Source: Agrobacterium vitis
GTDB taxonomy: Bacteria; Pseudomonadota; Alphaproteobacteria; Rhizobiales; Rhizobiaceae
Reading direction: 5' to 3'
NCBI RefSeq assembly: GCF_013337045.2
Contig: NZ_CP118259.1
Location: forward strand, 2,604,001 to 2,668,000
Length of the DNA: 64,000 nucleotides
Positions 1-8,077 of this stretch are shown in pieces (positions within the stretch are counted from its first letter, which is position 1; every line of letters begins with the position of its first letter). The translations under genes and the position numbers were made by a program. The notes under the pieces were generated by a model, which made no database searches, had not been told where the DNA came from, and saw nothing but the letters and a program-made list of their open reading frames with translations.

Positions 1-706
1 CACCACGGGCGCAGTTGATGATGCGAACGCCGGGCTTGGTCTTGGCAAGATTTTCCTTGCCGAGAATGCCGCGAGTCTTATCGGTCATTGGCACGTGCAG
101 GGTGATGAAGTCGGCCTGGGCCAGCAGCTCGTCCAGCTCAACCTTTTTCACGCCCATTTCCTGGGCGCGTTCTGCCGACAGGAAGGGGTCGTAAGCGATG
201 ACATGCATGCCTAGGCCGATGGCCTTCTTGCAGACGATACCGCCAATGTTGCCAGCGCCGATCACACCCAGCACCTTGCCGGTGATTTCAACACCCATGA
301 ACTTCGACTTTTCCCACTTGCCAGCCTGCGTGGAGGCATCAGCAGCAGGCAGCTGGCGGGCAACGGCGAACATCAGCGCAATGGCGTGTTCAGCCGTGGT
401 GATGGAATTGCCGAAAGGCGTGTTCATCACAATGATACCACGGCGCGAGGCAGCCGGAATATCAACGTTATCGACGCCGATACCGGCGCGGCCGATAACC
501 TTGAGATTAGTGGCAGCAGCAATCAGCTTTTCCGTGGCCTTGGTGGCCGAACGGATGGCCAGACCATCGTAATTGCCGATGATTTCGGCCAATTTGTCTT
601 TATCCTTGCCGAGCTGCGGCTGGAAATCCACTTCAACGCCGCGATCGCGGAAAATCTGGACGGCGGTTTCTGACAATTCATCAGAGACGAGAACGCGAGG
701 TGCCAT
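1..706 (-). CDS. serA: D-3-phosphoglycerate dehydrogenase, 5' part only
   Basis: Oxidises 3-phosphoglycerate to 3-phosphohydroxypyruvate, the first step of serine synthesis in the cytoplasm. About 235 N-terminal residues are visible and the frame runs off the left edge, so the rest of the catalytic domain and any ACT-type regulatory domain are outside the window. The protein starts MAPRVLVSDELS, has the GRAGIGVDNVD substrate-domain motif and the nucleotide-binding GAGNIGG loop, and the last visible residues are the NCARGG segment that carries the catalytic arginine region. The ATG at 706 follows an AGGAGG ribosome-binding site. It lies 80 bp downstream of serC on the same strand, as in the serC-serA operon of alphaproteobacteria. 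Confidence 0.95.
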   Translation of the reverse strand, partial: MAPRVLVSDELSETAVQIFRDRGVEVDFQPQLGKDKDKLAEIIGNYDGLAIRSATKATEKLIAAATNLKVIGRAGIGVDNVDIPAASRRGIIVMNTPFGNSITTAEHAIALMFAVARQLPAADASTQAGKWEKSKFMGVEITGKVLGVIGAGNIGGIVCKKAIGLGMHVIAYDPFLSAERAQEMGVKKVELDELLAQADFITLHVPMTDKTRGILGKENLAKTKPGVRIINCARG

Positions 707-757
707 GACGAGGCCTCCTAAAAGAGTTCGTTTTTAACGAGCATGAATGGGAAGTAG

Positions 758-779
758 GCCTCGCATCATTGCGAGGCCG
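758..779. other. Hairpin between serC and serA
   Basis: A perfect 9-bp inverted repeat (ggcctcgca / tgcgaggcc) with a 4-nt loop lies in the 80-bp serC-serA gap. There is no T-run on either side, so it is not a standard terminator. It may stabilise the serC transcript or set the serC:serA ratio; that role is inference. Confidence 0.5.
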
Positions 780-786
780 ATAAGAC

Positions 787-1965
787 TTAAGCAGCAGCCT
801 TGGCAAGGGTTGCCTTCTGGGTCTGGTAAGCCCAGGTCAACCACGGCATCAAAGCCTGCATGTCGGCGGTCTCAATGGTTGCACCGGCCCAGATGCGAAG
901 GCCAGCAGGCGCATCGCGGTAAGCACCGATGTCATAGGCGACGCCCTGCTTTTCCAAAAGCGTTGCAATGCCCTTGGCAAACGCGGCCTGCTCTTCAGCG
1001 GGCAGCGCCAAAACCTCAGGATCAGCAATGGTCAGGCATACCGAAGTGTTGGAGCGGGTCTCGTCAACCTGCGCAAGGTTGGCGATCCAGTCATTCGCAG
1101 CCACGAAATCGAAGATCACCTTGGCATTCGCATCAGCACGGGCAATCAGCGCGTCCAGACCACCGATCGACTTCGCCCAGTTCAGCGCATCCAGATAATC
1201 TTCAACGCAGAGCATCGATGGGGTGTTGATGGTTTCGCCCTTGAAGATGCCTTCAATCAGCTTGCCGCCAGAGGTCAGGCGGAAAATCTTTGGCAGTGGC
1301 CAAGCCGGTGCGTAAGTCTGAAGACGCTCAACAGCGCGGGGGCTGAGGATCAACATGCCGTGACCGCCCTCGCCGCCCAGAACCTTCTGCCAGGAGAAGG
1401 TGACAACGTCGAGCTTGGAGAAATCCATGGCTTGAGCAAACGCAGCAGAGGTCGCATCGCAGATGGTCAGGCCCTTGCGGTCAGCCGGGATGAAATCAGC
1501 ATTGGGAACGCGAACGCCAGAGGTGGTGCCGTTCCATGTGAAGACCACATCGCGGTCGAAATCGACATCTGCGAGGTTTGGCAACAGGCCGTAATCGGCA
1601 TTGAACTTGCGAACGTCAGCAAGCTTGAGCTGCTTGACCACATCGGTCACCCAGCCAGCGCCAAAGCTTTCCCAGGACAGCATGTCCACGCCGCGCTCAC
1701 CCAGCAAGGACCAGAGCGCCATTTCAACAGCGCCGGTGTCGGATGCGGGAACGATACCAATGCGGTAATCGGAGGGAACATTGAGAATTTCACGGGTAAG
1801 GTCAATGGCCAGCTTCAGCTTGTCTTTGCCAACCTTGGCGCGGTGCGAACGACCGAGCGGGGCATCGCTGAGTGCATCGAGTGCCCAACCGGGGCGCTTC
1901 GAGCATGGGCCAGACGAAAAATTAGCATTTTCCGTACGTACGGCGGGTGCAGTAATATCAACCAT
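787..1965 (-). CDS. serC: Phosphoserine aminotransferase
   Basis: PLP-dependent transaminase that converts 3-phosphohydroxypyruvate plus glutamate to phosphoserine, step two of serine synthesis (and pyridoxal synthesis in many bacteria). The 392-residue protein has the alphaproteobacterial form of the family: an N-terminal [11 protein letters not shown] segment, and the PLP-lysine motif [13 protein letters not shown] near residue 195. The ATG at 1965 follows a GGAAGG ribosome-binding site that lies in the loop of a leader hairpin. The gene is first in a serC-serA operon and is transcribed divergently from the DoxX gene. Confidence 0.95.
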   Translation of the reverse strand: MVDITAPAVRTENANFSSGPCSKRPGWALDALSDAPLGRSHRAKVGKDKLKLAIDLTREILNVPSDYRIGIVPASDTGAVEMALWSLLGERGVDMLSWESFGAGWVTDVVKQLKLADVRKFNADYGLLPNLADVDFDRDVVFTWNGTTSGVRVPNADFIPADRKGLTICDATSAAFAQAMDFSKLDVVTFSWQKVLGGEGGHGMLILSPRAVERLQTYAPAWPLPKIFRLTSGGKLIEGIFKGETINTPSMLCVEDYLDALNWAKSIGGLDALIARADANAKVIFDFVAANDWIANLAQVDETRSNTSVCLTIADPEVLALPAEEQAAFAKGIATLLEKQGVAYDIGAYRDAPAGLRIWAGATIETADMQALMPWLTWAYQTQKATLAKAAA

Positions 1966-2035
1966 AGCAAACTACCCTTCCAGGTATATGGCCTCTCGTT
2001 GGGGAGAGGTGTCCCGCCGTCGTTCCTAATCGAGT
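1966..2035 (-). promoter_or_regulatory. serC-type RNA leader (two tandem hairpins)
   Basis: On the minus strand the serC 5' leader shows two tandem hairpins. The first to be transcribed has arms 2004-2009 and 1992-1997 (cctctc/gagagg). The second has arms 1983-1986 and 1973-1976 (tacc/ggta) with the GGAAGG ribosome-binding site in its loop. Position, tandem hairpins and strong sequence conservation match the 'serC' RNA motif described upstream of serC-serA operons in Alphaproteobacteria. Exposure or masking of the ribosome-binding site would control translation initiation; the ligand or signal of this motif is not known to me. Confidence 0.65.
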
Positions 2036-2183
2036 TCACGATTTTCGTCAAGCAACTTTTATCGGCCCGACAGCGACAATCCGCCGCCCCAAATCCTCCA
2101 CAAAGCGGGCCCGTCGAAAGGCTGGGTTTCTGCCCGAAAGACGCGCAACAGCCGGTGATCACGCCCGGATTGCGTGAACTTTA

Positions 2184-2197
2184 TTGACCGAGATCAA
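2184..2197. promoter_or_regulatory. FNR/FixK-type box
   Basis: The sequence TTGA-ccgaga-TCAA is a perfect TTGA-N6-TCAA dyad, the binding site of FNR, FnrN and FixK regulators in rhizobia. It lies 64 bp before the chosen DoxX start, a position suited to an activator site, and about 220 bp from the divergent serC start. I infer low-oxygen control of the DoxX gene. Confidence 0.6.
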
Positions 2198-2260
2198 TAG
2201 CCGCCAGCCGGACCCATGCAACATCAGCCTATACGCAATATGAAACTATTGAGGTTGGCT

Positions 2261-2851
2261 ATGACAATGGAAACACTGTATTCCACACCCGGCAAATCGG
2301 CGAAAACCCGGCTGTTCCTGCCGGTCATGGAAAAATTCTATCAGGGATTTGCCGAACCCCTGGCCTTCACCGCTTTCCGGGTCGCCATCGGCGCCATGCT
2401 TGTCATTGAGGGCTATCCGAAAATCATGGCGCCCATGGCACAAATCGGTTTCGTGCAGAATCTCGGATTCTATCCCGGCTGGCTCTGGTCACCGATGTTG
2501 GCTGCCATGCAGTTTTTCGGCGGCTTCCTGATCATGATCGGGCTTTTCACACGGCCAGTCGCGCTCGCCAATGGCATCATGCTGGCCATCACCCTGTGGT
2601 TTCACATCAAGTTCCCCTACGGGCATGCATTCTTGACGCAAGAGGGCATTGATGCCCTTAAAAGCGGCGCCACGTTGTTCACCCCAGAGGCCGTCAAGCG
2701 GCTTGCCGATGGCGGCACCACCTTCCTGGAACAGGTGCAGACCAAAGCCGAACTTGCCTCGCTGTTCTGGACCGGCGGCGCGCTGTTTTATGCAGCCTTT
2801 GGTGGCGGGGCGCTGTCGGTGGACAGGGCATTGGTCAAGCGCGAATTCTGA
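2261..2851 (+). CDS. DoxX family membrane protein
   Basis: Small integral membrane protein of about 196 residues, DoxX/SURF4-like: four hydrophobic segments, with FRVAIGAMLVIEGYPK early and the GGFLIMIGLFTRPVALANG segment typical of the family. Members are linked to quinone or thiol redox at the membrane, but the exact activity of this one cannot be read from the sequence. I chose ATG 2261 because GAGG lies 6-10 nt upstream; in-frame ATGs at 2216 and 2240 would add 15 or 7 residues. An FNR-type box lies upstream. Its last 64 bp overlap the end of the convergent hydroxylase-family gene. Confidence 0.85.
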   Translation: MTMETLYSTPGKSAKTRLFLPVMEKFYQGFAEPLAFTAFRVAIGAMLVIEGYPKIMAPMAQIGFVQNLGFYPGWLWSPMLAAMQFFGGFLIMIGLFTRPVALANGIMLAITLWFHIKFPYGHAFLTQEGIDALKSGATLFTPEAVKRLADGGTTFLEQVQTKAELASLFWTGGALFYAAFGGGALSVDRALVKREF

Positions 2852-3774
2852 GCAATGACATCGGAGGGTGCGAGCGCGCCCTCCTCGACCGGCCGAGCTC
2901 CGAGAATCTGCCGCTGGCCCTTCGCCGTGAAGGGCTGGGCCAATTGGCCGACAAAGCCCTTGGCCACCGTGCCGCTGATGCCGATATTGGTGCTGGGTCC
3001 GTGTTCGGGATTGTAATAGGTCCCGAATATCTGATCGAAGAGCACCAGGTTCTCGCCGTAATTGGTATTGCCTTCACGCAAAATCTTCGAATGGTGCCAG
3101 CGATGCAGGCGCGGCGTGCTGAACACATAGTCGAGAATGCCGGTACGCACTGCGACATTGCAATGAGTGAGGATGCCGATGAACGCGGTGGCCGCACCGA
3201 CCCAGAGAAAGACGGCGACGGGCGCCCCGAGCAGGTAGAGCGGCAATTGGCTGAGTGCCACCTTGAACAGTGAATCCATCACATGGAAACGCCCGGTATT
3301 GACCACCCAAAGCCTGGCAACGCTGTGGTGAAGCGCATGGAACCGCCAGAAGAACAGTCGTTCATGGGCAATCCTGTGCGCCCAGTAAAGACCGAATTCA
3401 GCAACAATAAGCCCCAGAACGACCTGCAAAACCATCGGCAGACCCGTCGGCCAAAGGTGGAATTCCAACGCCGTCAGCGGTTGCAGCACGTGGGCGGCGG
3501 CCATCGGGAAAATCACCGTCAGGCCCGATAGAAATTCGACCAGGCCCTTGGTCAACAGTGTATGGGCGACATCGTTGACGGTCTCGCCATCGCCTTCCAG
3601 CCAGGTCGGCTCATACGGCAGGAACCGCTCGCTGAGCGCCAGAAGACCGAAAGCACAGAGATAGACGGCAACGAAGCCAAGCAGCGGATGAGAACTGGAA
3701 AAAGCGAAATAGGAGCCCGTCAGCCCGAACACAAACACGCCCGGCCATACCAGGAAGGAAGCGAGTATTTTCAT
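2788..3774 (-). CDS. Fatty acid hydroxylase / sterol desaturase family protein
   Basis: Integral membrane di-iron oxygenase family, 328 residues. The three histidine clusters that bind the iron pair are visible: HRIAHE, HALHHS and LHRWHH, plus several membrane segments. Family members hydroxylate or desaturate lipids such as fatty acids, sterols or carotenoids; the substrate here is unknown. The C-terminal tail (about the last 40 residues) is polar and proline-rich, and its coding region overlaps the 3' end of the DoxX gene in antisense by 64 bp. The ATG at 3774 has a weak ribosome-binding site. Confidence 0.85.
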   Translation of the reverse strand: MKILASFLVWPGVFVFGLTGSYFAFSSSHPLLGFVAVYLCAFGLLALSERFLPYEPTWLEGDGETVNDVAHTLLTKGLVEFLSGLTVIFPMAAAHVLQPLTALEFHLWPTGLPMVLQVVLGLIVAEFGLYWAHRIAHERLFFWRFHALHHSVARLWVVNTGRFHVMDSLFKVALSQLPLYLLGAPVAVFLWVGAATAFIGILTHCNVAVRTGILDYVFSTPRLHRWHHSKILREGNTNYGENLVLFDQIFGTYYNPEHGPSTNIGISGTVAKGFVGQLAQPFTAKGQRQILGARPVEEGALAPSDVIAQNSRLTNALSTDSAPPPKAA

Positions 3775-3927
3775 TTTGACCGTTCAAAAAGATTGACAGT
3801 GGTGATGTAAATCCGGGCAGAAAAGCCCATTGACGGACGAGATCCTTCGCCAAGCAGCCGTTCCTGTGCCGTTAGCTTTATGGGACCTTGTTGGAAATGC
3901 AAGGGGGCAGAAGGTTATGGATGACAA

Positions 3928-3958
3928 CAAAAATCCGTGCGTCCTTTCGAACGCACGG
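3928..3958 (-). terminator. Intrinsic terminator of the outer-membrane protein gene
   Basis: An 8-bp perfect stem (ccgtgcgt/acgcacgg, arms 3935-3942 and 3951-3958) is followed on the minus strand by an ATTTTTG run. It lies about 65 bp after the stop of the beta-barrel gene at 4022. The 3775-4021 stretch contains nothing else that I can support. Confidence 0.8.
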
Positions 3959-4021
3959 CGGCTTTTCAAAATCGAACCGGTCTTCTCCAGACCAGCAGGC
4001 ATGCGCAGCCGTTAAGCCCGG

Positions 4022-4840
4022 TCACTTATAGACGAGAGGGGGCGGCTCATAGGCAACCGGCGTCGGGCAGCCGCCGAACTGGTAGCGAGCGCCGACATGC
4101 AGATCGTGGCTGTAGAAACCCTTGTCACTGCCAGGACCGCCATTGGCCTTGTAGCCGAACATGCTACCACCCGTCGTCTGGCGGAAGCGATAGCCGATAT
4201 CGGCCTTCCAGTCGCAGGTGAGATCGATGGAGGTGCCAACCATCAGCTGATAGGCAAAGCGCCAGCTACCCCGGCCCCCATGCTCTTCGCTGCCATCGCA
4301 ACCACTGCCGTCATCGGCGCAGGAGGTGTTTTTCAGCTTGTCCCATTTGACGTAGGACCCGCCGATACCCGCGCCGACATAGGGCGTGAACGAGGCGTAG
4401 GTGCCGAGATCCACATAGGCATTGGCCATCAGCGTATAGGCCTGCAAGGAGGACAGGTCACGCGAGGTACAGGCGCTTGACACACCGCAGGACCCACGGG
4501 TCGAGCCGGTGAAATCCGACTTGCCGAGATAGTCGAAGGTCACATCGGTGCGCAGATGACTATTGATCTGGTATCCGACACCGGCGCCCAGCGTGTAGCT
4601 GTTATCAAGATCATGCCGGTCGAAATTGGCCTGATTGGCGTTGGAACCCTGGTAGAATTTGGCGCCGCGCAGCTGGTTGAAGGAATAGCCTATATCGCCA
4701 CGCAGATACCAGCCGGACGTATCGGCAACCCGCACTTCGGGAGCGTCCTGCAGCGGCGGTTCCGGCTGATAGACGTCGGCGGCGCTTACCGGACCGGCCA
4801 GAATGCCGGCGGCAAACAATGCCAATAGATGTCTTTTCAT
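4022..4840 (-). CDS. Outer-membrane beta-barrel protein (Omp25/RopB-like)
   Basis: The 272-residue product begins MKRHLLALFAAGILAGPVSAAD, a Sec signal peptide cut after the AxA site, then alternating aromatic strands such as WYLRGDIGYSF and a C-terminal strand region. This is the layout of the small 8-stranded rhizobial/Brucella outer-membrane protein family. Four cysteines in the middle (about residues 130-140 and 195-205) could form loop disulphides. I chose ATG 4840 because it begins the signal peptide; an ATG 36 bp upstream would put hydrophilic residues before it. A terminator follows the gene. No enzymatic role is expected. Confidence 0.85.
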   Translation of the reverse strand: MKRHLLALFAAGILAGPVSAADVYQPEPPLQDAPEVRVADTSGWYLRGDIGYSFNQLRGAKFYQGSNANQANFDRHDLDNSYTLGAGVGYQINSHLRTDVTFDYLGKSDFTGSTRGSCGVSSACTSRDLSSLQAYTLMANAYVDLGTYASFTPYVGAGIGGSYVKWDKLKNTSCADDGSGCDGSEEHGGRGSWRFAYQLMVGTSIDLTCDWKADIGYRFRQTTGGSMFGYKANGGPGSDKGFYSHDLHVGARYQFGGCPTPVAYEPPPLVYK

Positions 4841-4977
4841 GAGAAAGGCCCCAAAATCAAAGGATAACGGGGCCACGCCCCAGGTTTCAACCTTGGATAA
4901 TGAAGGGCAAAGGTTAAGACCTCATTAAGCCTGTTGCTTAACCATGCCGGGATCGCATTTCGCCGTTTTTCAGCCCG

Positions 4978-5994
4978 TCACGCCGCCTCGCAGGCCTGAC
5001 GCTGCAAATCGGCAAACAGCCGAACCGATGTCAACCGTGCCTCGATATCGTGGATTGGCATGGAGACAATCACTTCATCTGCCCCGGTATTTTTCAGGAA
5101 GCGGGACAGCTTTTCTGCCGCTGTCGCCGGGCCGCCAACCACGGCATGTTGCAGCGTATGCTCCACGCCGAAGCGTTCCATCTCACTCCACAGCCCTTCC
5201 ATGGTCTCGACCGGGCGAGGAAACTGGCTGCGCACATTGCGCCGCAGGTTGATGAATTGCTGCTGGGCGGAGGTAAACAGACGCCGCGCCTCCTGATCCG
5301 TTTCAGCGACCGCGCCCATCACGCCGACGATCATATAGGGCTTGTCGAGGGTCTCGGATGGCTGGAACCGATCACGGTAGATCGAAATCGCCTCAAACAG
5401 TTGATCGGGAGCGAAATGCGACGCAAAGGCATAAGGCAGACCCAGCGCCGCCGCCAGATGGGCACTATAAAGACTGGAGCCAAGCAACCACACCGCCACA
5501 TCGCTATTCACACCGGGAACCGCCATCAGGCTGCCATCGCCAACCGGCGGTCCCAGCAGCAATTGCAGCTCCTGAATATCCTGGGGGAAGTTATCCACGC
5601 CCGCTTCCATATTGCGGCGCAAGGCGCGGGCTGTGCGCATATCGGTGCCGGGCGCCCGTCCGAGACCCAGATCGACCCGGCCCGGAAACAGCGCCGAAAG
5701 CGTGCCAAATTGCTCGGCAATCACCATCGGCGAATGATTGGGCAGCATGATGCCGCCGGAGCCGATGCGAATCCGTTTGGTTGCCGCCCCGACATGGGCA
5801 ATGACAATTGAGGTCGCCGCGCTGGCAATGCCCGGCATGCCGTGATGTTCGGCCAGCCAGAACCGCGTGTAACCATGCTCTTCAGCCGCAACGGCCATGC
5901 GCCGCGAGGCCGAAAGCGCATCCGACACGCTCTGCCCTTCTGCGATAGGCGAAAGGTCCAAAATGGAAATTGGCACGGTTTTTCCAGAAGTCAT
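4978..5994 (-). CDS. LLM-class flavin-dependent oxidoreductase
   Basis: Bacterial-luciferase-like monooxygenase of 338 residues, close in type to E. coli YhbW. The N-terminal strand ISILDLSPI, the [15 protein letters not shown] segment and the [14 protein letters not shown] flavin-pocket motif are characteristic. It would use reduced FMN and oxygen; the substrate is unknown. The ATG at 5994 is preceded by GGAG. It stands alone on the minus strand between the beta-barrel gene and the divergent ruvC. Confidence 0.85.
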   Translation of the reverse strand: MTSGKTVPISILDLSPIAEGQSVSDALSASRRMAVAAEEHGYTRFWLAEHHGMPGIASAATSIVIAHVGAATKRIRIGSGGIMLPNHSPMVIAEQFGTLSALFPGRVDLGLGRAPGTDMRTARALRRNMEAGVDNFPQDIQELQLLLGPPVGDGSLMAVPGVNSDVAVWLLGSSLYSAHLAAALGLPYAFASHFAPDQLFEAISIYRDRFQPSETLDKPYMIVGVMGAVAETDQEARRLFTSAQQQFINLRRNVRSQFPRPVETMEGLWSEMERFGVEHTLQHAVVGGPATAAEKLSRFLKNTGADEVIVSMPIHDIEARLTSVRLFADLQRQACEAA

Positions 5995-6139
5995 AAAGCG
6001 CGCTCCAGATGAGAGGATATGACTTTATTTATGTAGTCCTAATGCCAATACCAGAGGCCTTCACAGGAAAGGTTCGATCACATCTTTGCGGAACAGGCTT
6101 TGGGAAGGTGAGCACGCCGACGCCCAATCCACAGCGAAT

Positions 6140-6154
6140 GTTTTTGTTTTGTTC
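6140..6154 (+). promoter_or_regulatory. Possible LexA box upstream of ruvC
   Basis: GTTT-N7-GTTC is one mismatch from the alphaproteobacterial LexA site GTTC-N7-GTTC and lies 46 bp before the ruvC ATG. Holliday-junction genes are SOS-regulated in several relatives, so the position is sensible, but the site sits in a T-rich stretch and the match is imperfect. Confidence 0.4.
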
Positions 6155-6199
6155 ACTTTTTGCTGGCACATCTGGCGCCAAAAGGATTAGGATTTTTCC

Positions 6200-6709
6200 A
6201 TGACAAGCGCGATTCGCATTATCGGTATCGATCCTGGCCTGCGCCGCACCGGCTGGGGCGTTATCGAGACATTGGGCAATTCGCTGCGCTTTATCGCATC
6301 CGGTACAGTCATGTCCGATGGCGATATGGATCTGGCTTCCAGACTGTGCCAGCTGCATGATGGACTGGCCGATGTGGTGCATCTTCACCAGCCGGATGAA
6401 GCAGCGGTGGAACAGACTTTCGTCAATAAGGACGCGGTCGCCACACTGAAGCTTGGCCAGGCGCGTGGAATTGCCATGCTGGTGCCTGCCCGTGCCGGAT
6501 TGCCGGTGGCGGAATATGCCCCGAATGCAGTGAAAAAAGCGGTGATCGGCGTCGGCCATGGCGATAAGCAGCAGATCCATATGATGCTGAAGATCCTGAT
6601 GCCGAAGGCCGAATTCAAGGGCAATGATGCAGCCGATGCCTTGGCCATCGCCATCTGTCACGCGCATAATCGCGGTGGTGAACGGATGCGCCGGGCGCTG
6701 GCGGGATAA
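6200..6709 (+). CDS. ruvC: Holliday junction resolvase RuvC
   Basis: Endonuclease that cuts Holliday junctions symmetrically, working with RuvAB in recombinational repair. The 169-residue length fits the family. The acidic metal-binding residues are in place: D11 (IGIDPGL), E71 (VEQTFV), and D143 and D146 (GNDAADALA). It is the first gene of the ruv run, with ruvA 25 bp downstream. A possible LexA box lies upstream. Confidence 0.97.
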   Translation: MTSAIRIIGIDPGLRRTGWGVIETLGNSLRFIASGTVMSDGDMDLASRLCQLHDGLADVVHLHQPDEAAVEQTFVNKDAVATLKLGQARGIAMLVPARAGLPVAEYAPNAVKKAVIGVGHGDKQQIHMMLKILMPKAEFKGNDAADALAIAICHAHNRGGERMRRALAG

Positions 6710-6734
6710 TCACTCTTTTCATTGGATATGGCAT

Positions 6735-7352
6735 ATGATTGGCAAGCTCAAAGGCACCATTGACGAGATCGGCGACGACCATGTGCTGGTCGATGTGCAC
6801 GGCGTCTGTTACGTCGCTCATTGTTCGTCACGCACCCTGGCGCGGCTGGGCTCGCCCGGCGAAGCCATCGTGCTGTTCATTGAGACCTATGTGCGCGAGG
6901 ACCAGCTGAAATTGTTCGGCTTCATGAGCGCGCTGGAGCGGGAATGGTTTAATCTCCTGCAAAGCGTGCAGGGCGTCGGTGCCAAGGTGGCGCTGGCGAT
7001 TTTGGCCACCCTCACCCCCTCGGAACTGGCCAATGCCATTGCCCTTCAGGACAAACCCGCCATTGCCAGAGCCCCTGGTGTCGGCCCTAAAGTGGCGCTG
7101 CGCCTCGTTACCGAATTGAAAAATAAGGCTCCGGCCTTCACTGGGGATGCCGGAAGTGCCATCGGCCTCAAGCAGGAACTGGGCGAAGGCGTTGCCTCCG
7201 CCCCGGTTTCCGATGCGGTGTCAGCCCTGACCAATCTTGGCTATTCCCGCGACCAGGCCGCCAATGCCATCGCCGCCGCCTTGAAAAATGGCGGTGAAGG
7301 TGCAGACAGTGCCAAGCTGATCCGGCTGGGCTTGAAGGAGCTATCGCGGTGA
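6735..7352 (+). CDS. ruvA: Holliday junction helicase subunit RuvA
   Basis: Binds the four-way junction as a tetramer and loads the RuvB motors. The 205-residue length is normal. It starts [13 protein letters not shown] (domain I OB fold), has the helix-hairpin-helix segments [13 protein letters not shown] and [13 protein letters not shown], and a flexible linker before the C-terminal RuvB-contact domain ([16 protein letters not shown]). I chose ATG 6735 from the family's N-terminus; an upstream in-frame ATG would add 37 unrelated residues. Unusually, ruvB does not follow directly: a toxin-antitoxin pair is inserted. Confidence 0.97.
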   Translation: MIGKLKGTIDEIGDDHVLVDVHGVCYVAHCSSRTLARLGSPGEAIVLFIETYVREDQLKLFGFMSALEREWFNLLQSVQGVGAKVALAILATLTPSELANAIALQDKPAIARAPGVGPKVALRLVTELKNKAPAFTGDAGSAIGLKQELGEGVASAPVSDAVSALTNLGYSRDQAANAIAAALKNGGEGADSAKLIRLGLKELSR

Positions 7353-7372
7353 TTTCCTTGCTTTTGGCGGAA

Positions 7373-7400
7373 TTCCTTACTATTGTCAAAAAGTAAGGAA
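7373..7400. promoter_or_regulatory. Inverted repeat, likely antitoxin operator
   Basis: A perfect 9-bp inverted repeat (ttccttact / agtaaggaa; arms 7373-7381 and 7392-7400, 10-nt spacer) lies 22 bp before the antitoxin ATG. An incomplete half-site (ttccttg) occurs at 7354. AbrB-type antitoxins bind such dyads to autoregulate, so this is probably the operator of an internal promoter. No T-run follows, which argues against a terminator for ruvA. Confidence 0.55.
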
Positions 7401-7421
7401 ATTTAGACCGGGAGGGTCAGC

Positions 7422-7682
7422 ATGAACGTCTTCTACGCAACCATGACCTCCAAGGGTCAAACCACGGTCCCAGCCGAAATCAGGGAGCTGTTGAAGCTGA
7501 AGCCCGGCGACCGGATTCGCTACGTGGTGAAAAACGGTGAGGTCACGCTGAAAGCCAAGAACAAGCGGTTGATCGATCTGGCTGGTATCCTGCATCGTCC
7601 AGGCATGCCCACCCTGACGATTGAAGAGATGGATGAGGCGATCGGTGACGCCATCGTGGACCACGTGATGGGCCGAGAATGA
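7422..7682 (+). CDS. AbrB/SpoVT-type antitoxin (VapB/MazE-like)
   Basis: 86-residue protein with an N-terminal swapped-hairpin AbrB DNA-binding fold: MTSKGQTTVPAEIRELLKLKPGD, then a beta-rich stretch RIRYVVKNGEVTLKA. The acidic C-terminal part (about residues 55-86, EEMDEAIGDAIVD) would wrap the partner toxin. The ribosome-binding site GGGAGG precedes ATG 7422. Its stop overlaps the PIN gene start (ATGA at 7679-7682), so the two are coupled. The inverted repeat upstream is a probable autoregulatory site. Confidence 0.85.
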   Translation: MNVFYATMTSKGQTTVPAEIRELLKLKPGDRIRYVVKNGEVTLKAKNKRLIDLAGILHRPGMPTLTIEEMDEAIGDAIVDHVMGRE

Positions 7683-8077
7683 TCGGCATCGACACCAATA
7701 TTCTGCTGCGTCTCACCATGCAGGACGATGACATTCAAACCAAACAGGCGCTTGCACTGGCCGACAGCCTGACCCAGGACCAACCCGGCTTCGTCAATAG
7801 CGCGGTTTTGCTGGAATTCATCTGGACGGCACGTCGGCAGGTCAAGATGTCAAAAGAAGAATTGAAGATCATCCTATCCGGATTTCTCGATTCTGAAAAT
7901 CTCGTGCTTGAAGACGAAAATGTCATAGAACTGACATTGGATGAAATGGATCGCAGCAGCGAGGAATTTGCCGATATTTTCATTGCTCTCAAGAACAGGG
8001 AGCTTGGGTGCCGGACGACCATGACATTCGACCGGAAAGCCGCACGAACCGTCCCCCATATGGAACTCCTCGCATGA
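7679..8077 (+). CDS. PIN-domain ribonuclease toxin (VapC-like)
   Basis: 132-residue PIN domain. The acidic catalytic quartet is complete: D5 (GIDTNILLR), E46 (LLEFIW), D99 (FADIF) and D118 (TFDRKA), so the nuclease should be active. Family members cut tRNA or rRNA when released from the antitoxin. The start overlaps the antitoxin stop by 4 bp, and its own stop overlaps the ruvB start by 4 bp (ATGA at 8074-8077). The pair is thus embedded in the ruv transcription unit. Confidence 0.87.
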   Translation: MIGIDTNILLRLTMQDDDIQTKQALALADSLTQDQPGFVNSAVLLEFIWTARRQVKMSKEELKIILSGFLDSENLVLEDENVIELTLDEMDRSSEEFADIFIALKNRELGCRTTMTFDRKAARTVPHMELLA

